59,627 nucleotides of DNA from contig JXTW01000001.1 in assembly GCA_004368235.1 (NCBI GenBank), positions 13,539-73,165 of the forward strand. Reading direction: 5' to 3'. This stretch comes from Helicobacter anseris (GTDB lineage: Bacteria; Campylobacterota; Campylobacteria; Campylobacterales; Helicobacteraceae). Shown here piece by piece: positions 36,987-46,619 of this stretch (position 1 is its first letter; every line of letters starts with the position of its first letter). The position numbers and the translations under genes were made by a program. The notes under the pieces are model-generated. The model worked only from the letters and a program-made list of their open reading frames with translations, had not been told where the DNA came from and made no database searches.

Positions 36987-37532
36987 ATGAAAAGCAAATT
37001 ATTACTCTCTGCCTGTATTATCTTATGCTTACTGCCTATTGGCTACATTTTAGGCTATATCCACAGACATTTTAGTGAGGAATTTTTCAAATATACTCTT
37101 CACTATTTTGGTCTCTGTAGTATTTATTTTCTGGTTTTGATAATGCTTTCTAGTCTTTTTATTAATAAAAATAAATTCTTTCACATAAAAATTATAAAAC
37201 TACTTGGTATCTTTACATTTTTTTATACTATAGCTCATATTGGCATCTATATACTATCTGAAATCAATCCCGCTGACTTTTTTTCAGAGATTTTTAAACG
37301 CGCTTATCTTTTTTATGGATTTCTATCTTTTATATTTATTGGCATTTTAGCTATCAGTAGTATCTTTTGTAAAAAGCTTTTCAAACATCTTAGCTCACTT
37401 GGCTATATTTGTGGAATTTTAGGAAGTATACATATGATGCTAGCCTCCAAAATCCCTTCTATTTTATCCTATATTTTTTTTGCTATATTTTTACTTTTAC
37501 TTTGCCATAGACTTATAAAGAGGAAAATATGA
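36987..37532 (+). CDS. MsrQ/YedZ-like haem membrane protein
   Basis: A 181-residue protein with about six hydrophobic helices. Histidines in TIAHIGIYIL and GSIHMMLA, with the spacing of the ferric-reductase-like transmembrane family, match MsrQ, the haem subunit that feeds electrons to the periplasmic methionine sulfoxide reductase MsrP. No msrP is beside it. It overlaps kdsB by 4 bases and lies divergent to a Dsb-like gene, so a periplasmic redox role is plausible. Confidence 0.6.
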   Translation: MKSKLLLSACIILCLLPIGYILGYIHRHFSEEFFKYTLHYFGLCSIYFLVLIMLSSLFINKNKFFHIKIIKLLGIFTFFYTIAHIGIYILSEINPADFFSEIFKRAYLFYGFLSFIFIGILAISSIFCKKLFKHLSSLGYICGILGSIHMMLASKIPSILSYIFFAIFLLLLCHRLIKRKI

Positions 37533-38248
37533 TTATCATCCCTGCTCGCTTACAATCTAGTCGCTATCCACAAAAAATGTTGGCAGATATTGCTGGTCTG
37601 CCTCTAGTTGTCCGTACAGCCAAAAATGCCGCAAAAGTTGATGAAGTAATTGTAGCCTGTGATGATGAAAAAATTTTAGAAGTATGTAAAATGCATAAAA
37701 TATATGCCATCCTTACAAGCAAATCTCATAGCAGCGGTACAGATAGATGCGCAGAAGCCTGTAGAATCTTAGGATTAAGAAATGATGAGATTATCCTTAA
37801 TATTCAAGGGGATGAGCCATTCTTAGAATCTTCTGTTATACAAACGCTTGCTGATCTTACTTGCCAAACTCCATTTATGGCCAGTCTGGCTAAAAAAATT
37901 ACATCTAATGACAGCTTAGATCCAAACATTGTTAAAGTTATTTTAGATTCTAAAAACTTTGCTATCTATTTTTCACGAGCACCTATTCCATATTTACGCG
38001 ACAAAAATCAAACCCTACCAACCTATCTTGGACATCTAGGCTTATATGGCTTTAGAAATGAATGTCTGCAAGAATTTTGTGCATTAGAAAAAAGTGAACT
38101 TGAAGAAATAGAAAAATTGGAACAACTTCGTGCTATCCATCATCAAAAACCCATCAAAATAGCCGTTGTACAAACAGAAAATATCGGTATTGATACAGAA
38201 GCCGATTTACAACGTGCAAGAATAATGCTACAAAATACAGAATGCTAA
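37529..38248 (+). CDS. kdsB: CMP-KDO synthetase
   Basis: A 239-residue 3-deoxy-manno-octulosonate cytidylyltransferase that activates KDO for lipid A/LPS core synthesis. Motifs: IIPARLQSSRYPQKML at the start, NIQGDEPFLE, and YFSRAPIPY. The ATG overlaps the upstream TGA (ATGA). Confidence 0.96.
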   Translation: MIIIPARLQSSRYPQKMLADIAGLPLVVRTAKNAAKVDEVIVACDDEKILEVCKMHKIYAILTSKSHSSGTDRCAEACRILGLRNDEIILNIQGDEPFLESSVIQTLADLTCQTPFMASLAKKITSNDSLDPNIVKVILDSKNFAIYFSRAPIPYLRDKNQTLPTYLGHLGLYGFRNECLQEFCALEKSELEEIEKLEQLRAIHHQKPIKIAVVQTENIGIDTEADLQRARIMLQNTEC

Positions 38249-38565
38249 AATCTCTTATCCTTTTTATCCTTACTGCTTTATTTGAAGTGGGTGGTGGATT
38301 TTTAATATGGCTGTGGATAAAAGAACACAAACCTTTATACTTTGGCATTATTGGTATGACTGCCTTGATTTTATATGGCATATTAGCCACACTGCAAAAT
38401 AATGAGTTTGGAAGAATATATGCAGCTTATGGGGGGATTTTTATTGTTTTCTCCATACTCTGGGCTATGGGCTTTGATGGTTTTAAGCCTGATAAATGGG
38501 ATATGATGGGTGTGGGATTAATCCTACTTGGTATTTTTATGATTATGTATATACCACGAAAATAA
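38242..38565 (+). CDS. ynfA: YnfA family small membrane protein (UPF0060)
   Basis: A 107-residue protein with four membrane helices. It carries the family pattern ALFEVGGGFLIWLW near the start and AAYGGIFIVFSILWAMGFDG in the middle. The family resembles small multidrug transporters but the role is unclear. The start overlaps kdsB by 7 bases, so it is coupled to it. Confidence 0.88.
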   Translation: MLKSLILFILTALFEVGGGFLIWLWIKEHKPLYFGIIGMTALILYGILATLQNNEFGRIYAAYGGIFIVFSILWAMGFDGFKPDKWDMMGVGLILLGIFMIMYIPRK

Positions 38566-38574
38566 AGGACTTAT

Positions 38575-39738
38575 ATGGGATCATTTAAGGCATCTCGCAT
38601 TATTATGCTTCTAGCACTAAGCTCATTTTGTATGGGTGTTACAGAATTTATTATTGCGGGCATATTGCCAGATATTGCCAGTTTTTTTCATATCTCTCAA
38701 TCTAGTGCTGGTTGGCTTGTTACCATCTATGCAATCGGTGTAGTACTAGGTGCACCCCTGCTATCCATTCCTCTTTCACATACCGATCGTCGTACGCAAC
38801 TTCTAATAAATCTGATTGTTTTTATTTTTGCACATCTTATCTTGGTGCTAAGCAATAATTTTACCACAAGCCTTATAGCCAGATTTATAGCAGGCTGTAT
38901 GCACGGAGTTTTTTTTGTCAATGCCACTTTAACCACGCTCATTATCGCGCCTAAAGGCAAAGAAAATCAATCTCTAGCTCTTATGGCATCAGGATTGACA
39001 ATAGCGCTTGTTAGTGGTGTCCCGATAGGAACATTTGTTGGACATATTTTTGGTTTTAAAAGTGTTTTTTTACTTATTTGCATTTTAGCCCTTATTGTCT
39101 TTTTAGGAGTATGGATATTAATGCCAAAAGATATACCAAGCACCCCGGCACGTTTTGATTTTCTTATTAAATCTATTCAGATTCCACAAATGCTCAAAGT
39201 ATATGCTATTACTGCTGGTACTTGTGGAGCTGCTTTTGTACTTTATACTTATATGGCTAAGTTCTTACTAGAAATGGCAAATTTTTCTCAAGAAAGTATA
39301 GGTCTATTATTTTTACTCTATGGATTTAGCGCTATTTTAGGAAATCTTTTTGGTGGCAAACTTACAGATTCCAAAGGATGCATCATGGCTCTTCGTATTA
39401 TTCTTTTTGGACAAGTTATATTTTTTGCCCTAATGGCTTTTAGCATACATTCTAAGGCTCTTTTATGTATCAATCTATTTTTAATGGGATTTTGGGCATT
39501 TGGTGGTATTGCCCCACTTAAAACATTGGCTATGTTAAGTGCAAAAAAATATGCCAAAGATTTTAGCGAAGCTGCAGTCAGTATTAATGAAGCATCATTT
39601 AATGTAGGAATTGCTCTTGCTAGTTTCCTTGGTGGACTTGTAGTAAGCTTAATTGGAATTGGGGCTAATCCTTTTTTTGCATCACTCTTTGCCTTACCGA
39701 TATTAATTTTAGTACTCTGTACTAATCGAAAAATCTAG
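38575..39738 (+). CDS. Major facilitator superfamily exporter (AraJ/DHA1 type)
   Basis: A 387-residue transporter with 12 helices. FCMGVTEFIIAGILPDIA at the start and DRRTQLL after helix 2 are typical of AraJ/YdhP-like arabinose or drug exporters. It is 9 bases after ynfA, so part of the kdsB-ynfA unit. The substrate cannot be read from the sequence. It ends with the predicted intergenic region before ggt. Confidence 0.85.
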   Translation: MGSFKASRIIMLLALSSFCMGVTEFIIAGILPDIASFFHISQSSAGWLVTIYAIGVVLGAPLLSIPLSHTDRRTQLLINLIVFIFAHLILVLSNNFTTSLIARFIAGCMHGVFFVNATLTTLIIAPKGKENQSLALMASGLTIALVSGVPIGTFVGHIFGFKSVFLLICILALIVFLGVWILMPKDIPSTPARFDFLIKSIQIPQMLKVYAITAGTCGAAFVLYTYMAKFLLEMANFSQESIGLLFLLYGFSAILGNLFGGKLTDSKGCIMALRIILFGQVIFFALMAFSIHSKALLCINLFLMGFWAFGGIAPLKTLAMLSAKKYAKDFSEAAVSINEASFNVGIALASFLGGLVVSLIGIGANPFFASLFALPILILVLCTNRKI

Positions 39739-39853
39739 TTTGAATCTCTTTTAAATATTTGATACATACTTTTTATATCTTTCTTCTACTAGGTTACAAA
39801 ATGTAGTACTTCTCATACTAATTTTAAACTTAATTTTGATTTTATATAAGAAA

Positions 39854-39862
39854 TGCTATAGC
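39854..39862 (+). promoter_or_regulatory. ggt: Possible extended -10 of ggt
   Basis: TGCTATAGC lies 28 bases before the ggt ATG at 39891, with an AGGAG ribosome site at 39881-39885. The match to TATAAT is only four of six, helped by the TGn extension. Confidence 0.35.
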
Positions 39863-39890
39863 ATAGAGATAAAAACAAAAAGGAGTAAAT

Positions 39891-41601
39891 ATGGTTTTCA
39901 AAAAAAATCACACTTTTCTTAGGCATAAGTTTTAGTTTTTTAGGACTACAAGCAGCTAGCTATCCACCCATAAAAGATTCTAATGGTTCAGGACTAGCGA
40001 TGAGCTCAAGTGCTTATTGCACAAAGATAGGCAAAGATGTCTTAAATTCTGGTGGCAATGCTATTGATTCTGCAGTAGCTATAGGGTATTGTCTGGCTGT
40101 GGTACACCCTGCTGCTGGCAATATCGGTGGAGGAGGATTTGCTCTTATTCATCTAGCAAATGGAGAGAATATAGCTCTTGACTTTAGAGAAAGAGCGCCA
40201 CTTAAAGCTACAAGAAATATGTATCTAGATAAAAATAATAACCCCATACCTGATGCCTCTACTATAGGATATTTATCTGCTGGTATACCTGGTACAGTAA
40301 AAGGTATGAGTGCTATGCTTGAGAAATATGGTACAAAACAACTATCTAGTCTGATAGCTCCAGCCATTGAACTAGCAGAGAATGGTTTTGTGCTAACTGA
40401 TAGACAAGCCCAAACAATGTTAGAAGCTAAAGACAATTTTGCAAAATTTAAATCTTCAAGAAAATATTTTCTTAAAAATGATGGTAGTACGTACAAAGGT
40501 GGCGAACTCTTAGTGCAAAAAGATTTGGCAAATACATTAAAATTGATACAGCAAAAAGGTGAAAGTGCATTTTATAAAGGTGAAATTGCTGATTTAATTG
40601 TTAAAGATATGGAGAGGAATAACGGCATTATTACAAAACAAGATTTACAAAACTATAAAGTTGAGTGGCGAAAACCTTTATATGGGACTTATAGAGGTTA
40701 TACCATTATTGCTATGCCACCACCAAGTAGCGGTGGGGTACATATCCTTGAAATTCTAAATACATTAGAAAATACGGATTTAGGCAAACTAGGCTTTGGC
40801 TCCTCACAAAGTATCCACCTTATCGCAGAAGCAATGAGACAAGCCTATGCTGATAGATCTGTATTTTTAGGAGATCCAGATTTTGTAAATGTGCCAGTAA
40901 AAGAGCTTACTAGTAAGGAATATGCCAAAAAAATTTTCTCATCTATCCAAAAGAATAAGGCTACTCCAAGCAATCTCATCATCCCGGGTATGGGAATAAT
41001 TAAGCATAACGATATGCCAAATCTCAAAGAAGGCAATCATACAACACATTATTCAGTTACAGATAAATGGGGGAATGCAGTAGCAGTAACTTATACCATT
41101 AATGCTAGCTATGGTTCTGCTGCCGCAATTGATGGAGCTGGATTTTTATTAAATAATGAAATGGATGATTTTTCTATAAAACCCGGAACAGCTAACCTAT
41201 ATGGACTAGTAGGCGGAGATGCTAATGCAATAGCGCCTAACAAAACACCATTAAGCTCGATGTCTCCTACAATCATTCTAAAGGATAATAAACTTTATAT
41301 GGTAGTTGGTAGTCCTGGTGGAGCTAGAATCATTACTACAGTATTACAAGTGATACTCAATGTTATTGATTATAAAATGGATCTTGGAAGGGCTGTAGAA
41401 TCCCCTAGATTTCATATGCAATGGCTACCTGATGAAATTCGCATAGAGCCCTATGGCATGACTAAAGATGCACAAAACAATCTACAGAAAATGGGATATA
41501 AAATCACAGAGCTTCCGGATATGAGAGATGTTAATGCAATTATTAAAGATCCAAATAATGGAATTTATTATGGCGTAGGTGATCCAAGAAAAGAATTCTA
41601 G
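39891..41601 (+). pseudogene. ggt: Gamma-glutamyltranspeptidase, frameshifted in the signal peptide at (A)8
   Basis: A ribosome site AGGAG precedes ATG 39891, but the frame stops at TAG after 14 codons. Eight A (39900-39907) follow ATGGTTTTC. With seven A the frame reads MVFKKITLFLGISFSFLGLQ, an ordinary signal peptide, and continues into the mature enzyme, giving 569 residues against 567 in H. pylori. The later ATG at 40000 begins after the signal peptide and would give a cytosolic product. The catalytic Thr stands in NHTTHYSV (residues 384-385 of the restored protein) and GSPGGARII is present. GGT releases gamma-glutamyl groups from glutamine and glutathione and is a virulence factor in Helicobacter. 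The shift may be a phase switch or a sequencing error. Confidence 0.8.
39900..39907 (+). repeat. ggt: (A)8 slippage tract in ggt leader
   Basis: Eight A directly after ATGGTTTTC. Seven A restores the signal peptide frame. The rest of the gene is intact. Confidence 0.85.
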
Positions 41602-41603
41602 CT

Positions 41604-41624
41604 AAGTGGGGCTTAACCCCACTT
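41604..41624. terminator. Hairpin between convergent ggt and mla genes
   Basis: The arms AAGTGGGG (41604-41611) and CCCCACTT (41617-41624) enclose a 5-base loop and lie where ggt and the opposite lipoprotein gene converge. A long T run is lacking, so it may act weakly in both directions. Confidence 0.5.
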
Positions 41625-42178
41625 TAGTCTACTTTAAGAATAGTAATAATATCTAATGCAACTTGCTTACTAAGATCTTGAAGCGAAGCAATATTTTGTG
41701 AGACTTTATCTTTTTTAATAATACCCATTTTAAGTGTATTTAACTTAGAATCGCTCACTCTATAAGATACCTCTACTACTGCTTGATTATCCAAAAAGCC
41801 TAAAAATAAAATCTTGACAAAAACAATCCTATCCATATACTGCATACTACCAGCATCTAAATTAATACACTCATTAAGCGCATTTTTAATGAGAATATTT
41901 TTAAACATCTCTTTAGGATTATCTACCCAAAGAGTATTCTCAACAACAGAAGTTTGACCATTCTTTTGTTTTTTTATTACATTGGGTGTTTCAAAAGATG
42001 AAACACTTGAAATTCCACCTAAACCAATATTGGCAAAATGATGGCAAGTTTTAGAATCAATCTCACTTATATCTAAATCATAATAACTTTTTTTAGGAAT
42101 TTCTGATTTAATTTTTACATCAACACAACCATTAATAAATATAGCTAATACAAGCAGGACAAAATAGATACCTTTCAT
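41624..42178 (-). CDS. ABC transport auxiliary lipoprotein (Mla/PqiC type)
   Basis: A 184-residue protein with a lipobox (FINGC) after a hydrophobic signal, so it is a lipoprotein. It is the last gene of a Mla-type operon and overlaps the MCE gene by 4 bases. In many bacteria an ABC-type transport auxiliary lipoprotein occupies this place and bridges to the outer membrane. The sequence itself shows only the lipobox and a beta-rich domain. Confidence 0.75.
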   Translation of the reverse strand: MKGIYFVLLVLAIFINGCVDVKIKSEIPKKSYYDLDISEIDSKTCHHFANIGLGGISSVSSFETPNVIKKQKNGQTSVVENTLWVDNPKEMFKNILIKNALNECINLDAGSMQYMDRIVFVKILFLGFLDNQAVVEVSYRVSDSKLNTLKMGIIKKDKVSQNIASLQDLSKQVALDIITILKVD

Positions 42179-42924
42179 TTTTTCTGCTCTCCAAAAAGGG
42201 TATTATAAGGATCTTTTTCAAACTTTTCTAATACGTTACTGCCACGCTTAAAAAATTGATCCATATAATTTAAACTAGTATTTAAACGAAGCATTAAAGG
42301 ATTAAGTATTTCTCTAATATTATAATCCCCATTTTTTACTTGAGTATTGAGATTCCTAATCAATTCATCTAAATCTAAACTAAGCCTATCGATAGTATTG
42401 ATAATTTTGCCAGTATTATTAAGATTATTCTCACTTAATAAGACTTTCATATTCTTTAATAGTTCCAAAATTTCTGCACTTGCTTGATCTGCCTTATTGC
42501 CCAATCTACCAAATAAACTCGGTTCAAACTTTAATACCGCTTTATCTTTATCCTTAATAAAAGGGGCATTCTCATTTTGCTTCAATGACAAGAAATTCAT
42601 CCCTGCCAATCCTTGAGAATCTACTATTAAACTAGATCCCTCACGCACTGGAATTATATCCTTAATCCTTACATCTATTCTCACTACACCCAAATGATCA
42701 GAATCAAAACTAATATTAGCAACTCCTCCAACACCAATCCCCTTATAACGTACTGGAGTATTAATCCCAAGTCCACTAATATCATGGGTCGTATAAACTA
42801 CATAATGTCTATAATGCTTGTCATCAAAATTAAATCGACCCATAATAATAATAAAAATTACTAATGCTGCAAAAATGGTAAAAAAGATGATTCCGATAAA
42901 TAAAAAATTTACGCGTCTTTCCAA
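42175..42924 (-). CDS. mlaD: MlaD-like MCE-domain protein
   Basis: A 249-residue protein with one N-terminal membrane helix (FLFIGIIFFTIFAALVIFII) and an MCE domain (HDISGLGINTPVRYKGIGVG). A helical C-terminal tail follows with SAEILELLKNM and LSLDLDELIRNLN. MCE proteins form hexameric rings that carry lipids between membranes. It overlaps the ATPase gene by 16 bases. Confidence 0.88.
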   Translation of the reverse strand: MERRVNFLFIGIIFFTIFAALVIFIIIMGRFNFDDKHYRHYVVYTTHDISGLGINTPVRYKGIGVGGVANISFDSDHLGVVRIDVRIKDIIPVREGSSLIVDSQGLAGMNFLSLKQNENAPFIKDKDKAVLKFEPSLFGRLGNKADQASAEILELLKNMKVLLSENNLNNTGKIINTIDRLSLDLDELIRNLNTQVKNGDYNIREILNPLMLRLNTSLNYMDQFFKRGSNVLEKFEKDPYNTLFGEQKK

Positions 42925-43679
42925 AATCTCTCTCCTCGAGTGCAGTTAAAAAGATTATCCCTATCAATACCTTTCTTATTAGAATGTGCAGAAAACTCCT
43001 TTAAACTCCCTTGAAACTCAATCTTTGCACCCTTTAATAAAATAAAACGGTCAACAATATCATGAATTGTATCTAAATCATGGGTAATAAGCACGACACT
43101 AAAGCCATTGCTTTCTTTAATTTCTAAGATTAAATCATCAAATTTCCCAGCGCTTAAGGGATCTAGACCACTTGTAGGCTCATCTAAAAATAAAATCTCT
43201 GGATCTAACACCATTGCTCTAGCTAGACCTACACGCTTCTTCATACCCCCACTAAGCTCATAGGGATGTAAATTATATGCTTTTTTAGAAAGACCTACGC
43301 GTTCAAGCCACATTTTTGAAATCTCTGTAATGACAGATTTTGGATAACAAGAATATTCTTCTAACATCAGTCCTACATTTTCCAAAACCGTAAGATTAGA
43401 AAACAAAGCACCAAATTGAAACAATACTCCACAACGCTTAGCAATAGCATTTCGCTCCAAAAGACTTAATCGCCCTACATCAGATCCAAATATTTTGATA
43501 CTGCCAGACTTTGGAGTTTGCAGCATAATAAGGTTATTTAAAAGTGTAGACTTGCCACTACCAGATCCACCCAAAATCCCAAAGACTTCATTCTTTCTTA
43601 CATCAAAGCTAATATCATTATGAATAATATTAGCTCCATAAGCAGTAACAAGATGACGTACTTCAATAAGGTTTCTCAT
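42909..43679 (-). CDS. mlaF: MlaF-like ABC ATPase
   Basis: A 256-residue ABC ATPase. Walker A GGSGSGKST is at about residues 36-44, the signature LSGGMKKRVGLARA and Walker B EILFLDEPTSGLDP follow. The Mla family uses this ATPase with MlaE to maintain outer-membrane lipid asymmetry. It overlaps mlaE by 4 bases. Confidence 0.92.
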   Translation of the reverse strand: MRNLIEVRHLVTAYGANIIHNDISFDVRKNEVFGILGGSGSGKSTLLNNLIMLQTPKSGSIKIFGSDVGRLSLLERNAIAKRCGVLFQFGALFSNLTVLENVGLMLEEYSCYPKSVITEISKMWLERVGLSKKAYNLHPYELSGGMKKRVGLARAMVLDPEILFLDEPTSGLDPLSAGKFDDLILEIKESNGFSVVLITHDLDTIHDIVDRFILLKGAKIEFQGSLKEFSAHSNKKGIDRDNLFNCTRGERFWKDA

Positions 43680-44782
43680 AAGTCTAACCTTGTAAAAATA
43701 ATAGAAAAAACAGCATTAATAAAAATACACCAAAAAAGAGTATTAACTACTGAAGTAGTAGTTGCCTTACCAATTTGCTCTGTATCACCATATACTTGTA
43801 AACCACGAAAACAACCTACTATCGCTATAGCTGCACCAAAAAATGGGGCTTTTATAATGCCTAAAATAAAATGACTCCATCCCACACTCTCATAAAAACG
43901 TTCTGCATACTGCAAAAAACTAATACCCAATTGAGCTTTAATAGCCAACATACCAGCAAAAATACTGGCTGCATCTGCCAAAAATACCATTAAAGGCATA
44001 ACAATAACAAGTGCTAAAAATCTAGGTAAAACCAAAAATTCCATTAAGCTAAAATTCATTACTCTCATAGCATTAATTTCATCAGTAATATTCATTACAC
44101 CAAGTTGAGCTGTATAGCTAGAACTAGAGCGACCAGCTATAACAAGTGCTAAAATAAAAGGTCCCATCTCTCTTAAAGATAGCTTGGCTGTCGTATCAAT
44201 GCTTAAAAGTGGTGCACCCATACTTTGAAGCTGTATCGCCCCTTGCAAGCTAATTGCCCCGCCAACAATAAAAGCTGTTAAAAGTGCCACCGGCAAAGCA
44301 CGAAAGCCAGATTCATTAATATGATAAATAAAAGAACGCCAACGAAAACGAGAGGGATTTAGACAAGTTAAGTACAAGTAATATAATAAAAGACCTGAAA
44401 AATTAAAAAAATCTATCATATCATTGTAAAAACTTGCAAGATACTTGCCAAAAATATGCGTAGTTTTACTAGCAGGTACACAATCTTGTGTATCAAGAGG
44501 ACTATGTAGAGTTTCAAAATTTAAAATATAAACCAAGATTCCTGGAGCAGCATGCCCTATCTCATAACTAATATTAGCCTTCTGCAGGATAAGTAGAATA
44601 AAAGAAATTGCATTAAAATCAACCTTAGTAGCTTCTGCAAAATCTAAAAATACATGCTTATAAGATAGAATATTTTTTTCAAAATTATTCAAAATAAATT
44701 TTGGAACTTTAAAATCCCAGATTCCCTTAATCTTGACAATGCAGCCTTCTTTTTGTGGTACAAACTCAAAAAAATCTTGCAA
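43676..44782 (-). CDS. mlaE: MlaE-like permease with N-terminal STAS domain
   Basis: A 368-residue protein. The first about 100 residues look like a STAS domain (KGIWDFKVPKFI..., HVFLDFAEATKVDFNAISF) of the MlaB kind, followed by the MlaE core with five helices (VGGAISLQGAIQLQSMGAPLLS, GPFILALVIAGRSSSSYTAQLG, FFGAAIAIVGCFRGLQVYGDTEQIG). MlaB and MlaE functions are thus fused in one chain, as in some other bacteria. A TATAAT lies 26 bases upstream. Confidence 0.9.
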   Translation of the reverse strand: MQDFFEFVPQKEGCIVKIKGIWDFKVPKFILNNFEKNILSYKHVFLDFAEATKVDFNAISFILLILQKANISYEIGHAAPGILVYILNFETLHSPLDTQDCVPASKTTHIFGKYLASFYNDMIDFFNFSGLLLYYLYLTCLNPSRFRWRSFIYHINESGFRALPVALLTAFIVGGAISLQGAIQLQSMGAPLLSIDTTAKLSLREMGPFILALVIAGRSSSSYTAQLGVMNITDEINAMRVMNFSLMEFLVLPRFLALVIVMPLMVFLADAASIFAGMLAIKAQLGISFLQYAERFYESVGWSHFILGIIKAPFFGAAIAIVGCFRGLQVYGDTEQIGKATTTSVVNTLFWCIFINAVFSIIFTRLDL

Positions 44783-44807
44783 AATAGCCTCAATTAATTT
44801 TGCTAAA

Positions 44808-44813
44808 ATTATA
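44808..44813 (-). promoter_or_regulatory. mlaE: -10 element of the mla operon
   Basis: TATAAT on the minus strand, inside a symmetric sequence TTTTGCTA-AAATTA-TAGCAAAA (44799-44820). The palindrome could be an operator overlapping the promoter. The plus-strand gene starting at 44887 lies on the other side. Confidence 0.55.
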
Positions 44814-44886
44814 GCAAAATTCTTAATCCCAAAGCCTTATAAAAGGTTTAGGATTTTCCTTCAAAGCAAAAGGATAAAAAGCAATA

Positions 44887-45561
44887 ATGAAACGCATATT
44901 ATTTTTAGGTTTTTTTATATTTAGTAGTTTTATTCTTGCTCAAGATGAAACAGAATTTCTCAACTCTGATGATATTAAACAAATCTATCAAGAACAAGAG
45001 CTAATCAAAAAAAAGAGTGGAACTTATTTTGGATTTGGTCTAGGAATGTCTATTATGCGCCTAATCCGAGCACAAGAACCAAAACCGTACTCACCTCCTA
45101 CTCCATATGATCCAATCATTTTTAGCTTTCAAACAGGTGTACAGAGTTTTTTTACAAAAAATGTTGGGGTTAGAGGTTTTATAGCCTTGGATACATTTGG
45201 CGATGAGATAAATTATGAGCTAAAAAAAACCTCCTATAAATCATTTTTTATGATGTTATCATTAGGACTAGATGCAATTATAGAGTTTGCACTAACGCAG
45301 AAAAATCAGCATTTCCTAGGATTTTATGCAGGTGCAGGTATAGGTGGAGTTATTTATGGAGATAATCAATCCTACTCTGGTTTTAAAAATCTTTATATCT
45401 CTGGAGGTTTTATTGTTCAAGGAGGTGTAGAGCTAACTCTTGCCATTCGCCATCGTATCAGCCTTGGAATAAAAATTACCCCCATACAAAAAGACATTTT
45501 TGCTCCATTTATCGAGCAAACAGATTTCTTAGGATCCTTAATGTATTCTTATCTTTTTTAA
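44887..45561 (+). CDS. Outer-membrane beta-barrel protein, Helicobacter type
   Basis: A 224-residue protein with a signal peptide ([13 protein letters not shown]) and a charged short N-terminal part, then alternating hydrophobic strands ([44 protein letters not shown]) ending in YSYLF, the C-terminal aromatic of outer-membrane proteins. It is an unnamed Helicobacter barrel protein. The 3' end overlaps the convergent mnmA by 4 bases. Confidence 0.75.
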   Translation: MKRILFLGFFIFSSFILAQDETEFLNSDDIKQIYQEQELIKKKSGTYFGFGLGMSIMRLIRAQEPKPYSPPTPYDPIIFSFQTGVQSFFTKNVGVRGFIALDTFGDEINYELKKTSYKSFFMMLSLGLDAIIEFALTQKNQHFLGFYAGAGIGGVIYGDNQSYSGFKNLYISGGFIVQGGVELTLAIRHRISLGIKITPIQKDIFAPFIEQTDFLGSLMYSYLF

Positions 45562-46586
45562 ACAATTACCCCACCACCAAGCACTAAATCATCCACATAA
45601 ACTACCAGTGCCTGACCTTTAGCAACTCCATAAACAGGTTCTTTAAAACGAGCAATAATCTTATCTTTATCTATCTGCAAAAATGCTTTAGATGGCACAG
45701 AACGATAACGTATTTTTACCCAATACTCCCCATTCTTAAAATCGCTAGGTAAAGACTTGTTAATAGCCTTAACTTCATGAATTGCTAGTTCTTCTTTAGT
45801 GCCTACAACAATCTCATTTTTATCTGCATGAATATCTAATACAAAATGAGGTTGATGAGCACCCCTAACATTAAAACCCTTGCGTTTACCAATTGTATAT
45901 TGCATATAACCCCTATGCGTACCAATGGCTTCACCCTTAAGATTGCGCACTATTCCTTCTTGCTCAACATTTACATGCTTTTTAAGGACATCTATATAAT
46001 CAGTTTCTACAAAGCAAATTTCTTGTGAATCTTTATATGTTTCTAATGTTCCAAGCCATGGCATTACAGGCAAAGCCTTGGGCTTTATCTCCTCTTTTAA
46101 CATATCTCCTAGTGGAAAAATCAATCTATCAATAGCTTTTTGAGAAATTGCATAAAGAAAATAGCTCTGATCCTTACTTTTATCACGAGCCTCCCTGATA
46201 CGTTTTCTTCCATCAACTTCACCAATACGAGCATAATGTCCTGTAGCAATTTTTTCACATCCTTGCTTTAAGGCTATATCTAGTGCTAAACCAAATTTCA
46301 TCAATGGATTACATAATGCGCAAGGATTTGGTGTTTCACCACGCTGATAGCTATTAACAAACTCATCATAAACACGCTTTTTAAATTCCTCTTTTGCTTC
46401 AATAACTTCAAACTCGATTCCAAGATTTTCCACTACTTTATGGCAGTTACGCAAAAATACAGCGTGTTTATCTTCTCTATCATGAAGTTTAAGGTAAAAA
46501 CCTTTTACTTCATAGCCTTGACTTTTCAACAAATAAGCAGAATATGAACTATCTACTCCTCCACTCATTAGTAATGCCACTTTCAT
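45558..46586 (-). CDS. mnmA: tRNA-specific 2-thiouridylase
   Basis: A 342-residue enzyme that thiolates U34 of tRNA-Glu, -Gln and -Lys. The PP-loop SGGVDSS is at residues 8-14. The catalytic cysteines lie in [12 protein letters not shown] and [12 protein letters not shown], and GHYARI follows. The length is normal. It ends 4 bases inside the opposite outer-membrane gene. Confidence 0.95.
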   Translation of the reverse strand: MKVALLMSGGVDSSYSAYLLKSQGYEVKGFYLKLHDREDKHAVFLRNCHKVVENLGIEFEVIEAKEEFKKRVYDEFVNSYQRGETPNPCALCNPLMKFGLALDIALKQGCEKIATGHYARIGEVDGRKRIREARDKSKDQSYFLYAISQKAIDRLIFPLGDMLKEEIKPKALPVMPWLGTLETYKDSQEICFVETDYIDVLKKHVNVEQEGIVRNLKGEAIGTHRGYMQYTIGKRKGFNVRGAHQPHFVLDIHADKNEIVVGTKEELAIHEVKAINKSLPSDFKNGEYWVKIRYRSVPSKAFLQIDKDKIIARFKEPVYGVAKGQALVVYVDDLVLGGGVIV

Positions 46587-46619
46587 TATTTATCCTTATC
46601 TTGATTACACGATTGGCAA

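Noticed and set aside
40000-41601. ggt starting at the ATG at 40000
   Set aside because: This start lies after the signal peptide. A strong ribosome site and a good leader exist at 39891 with a one-base frame correction.
44829-44862. Possible hairpin upstream of the outer-membrane gene at 44887
   Set aside because: The stem is imperfect, with mismatches and no T run.
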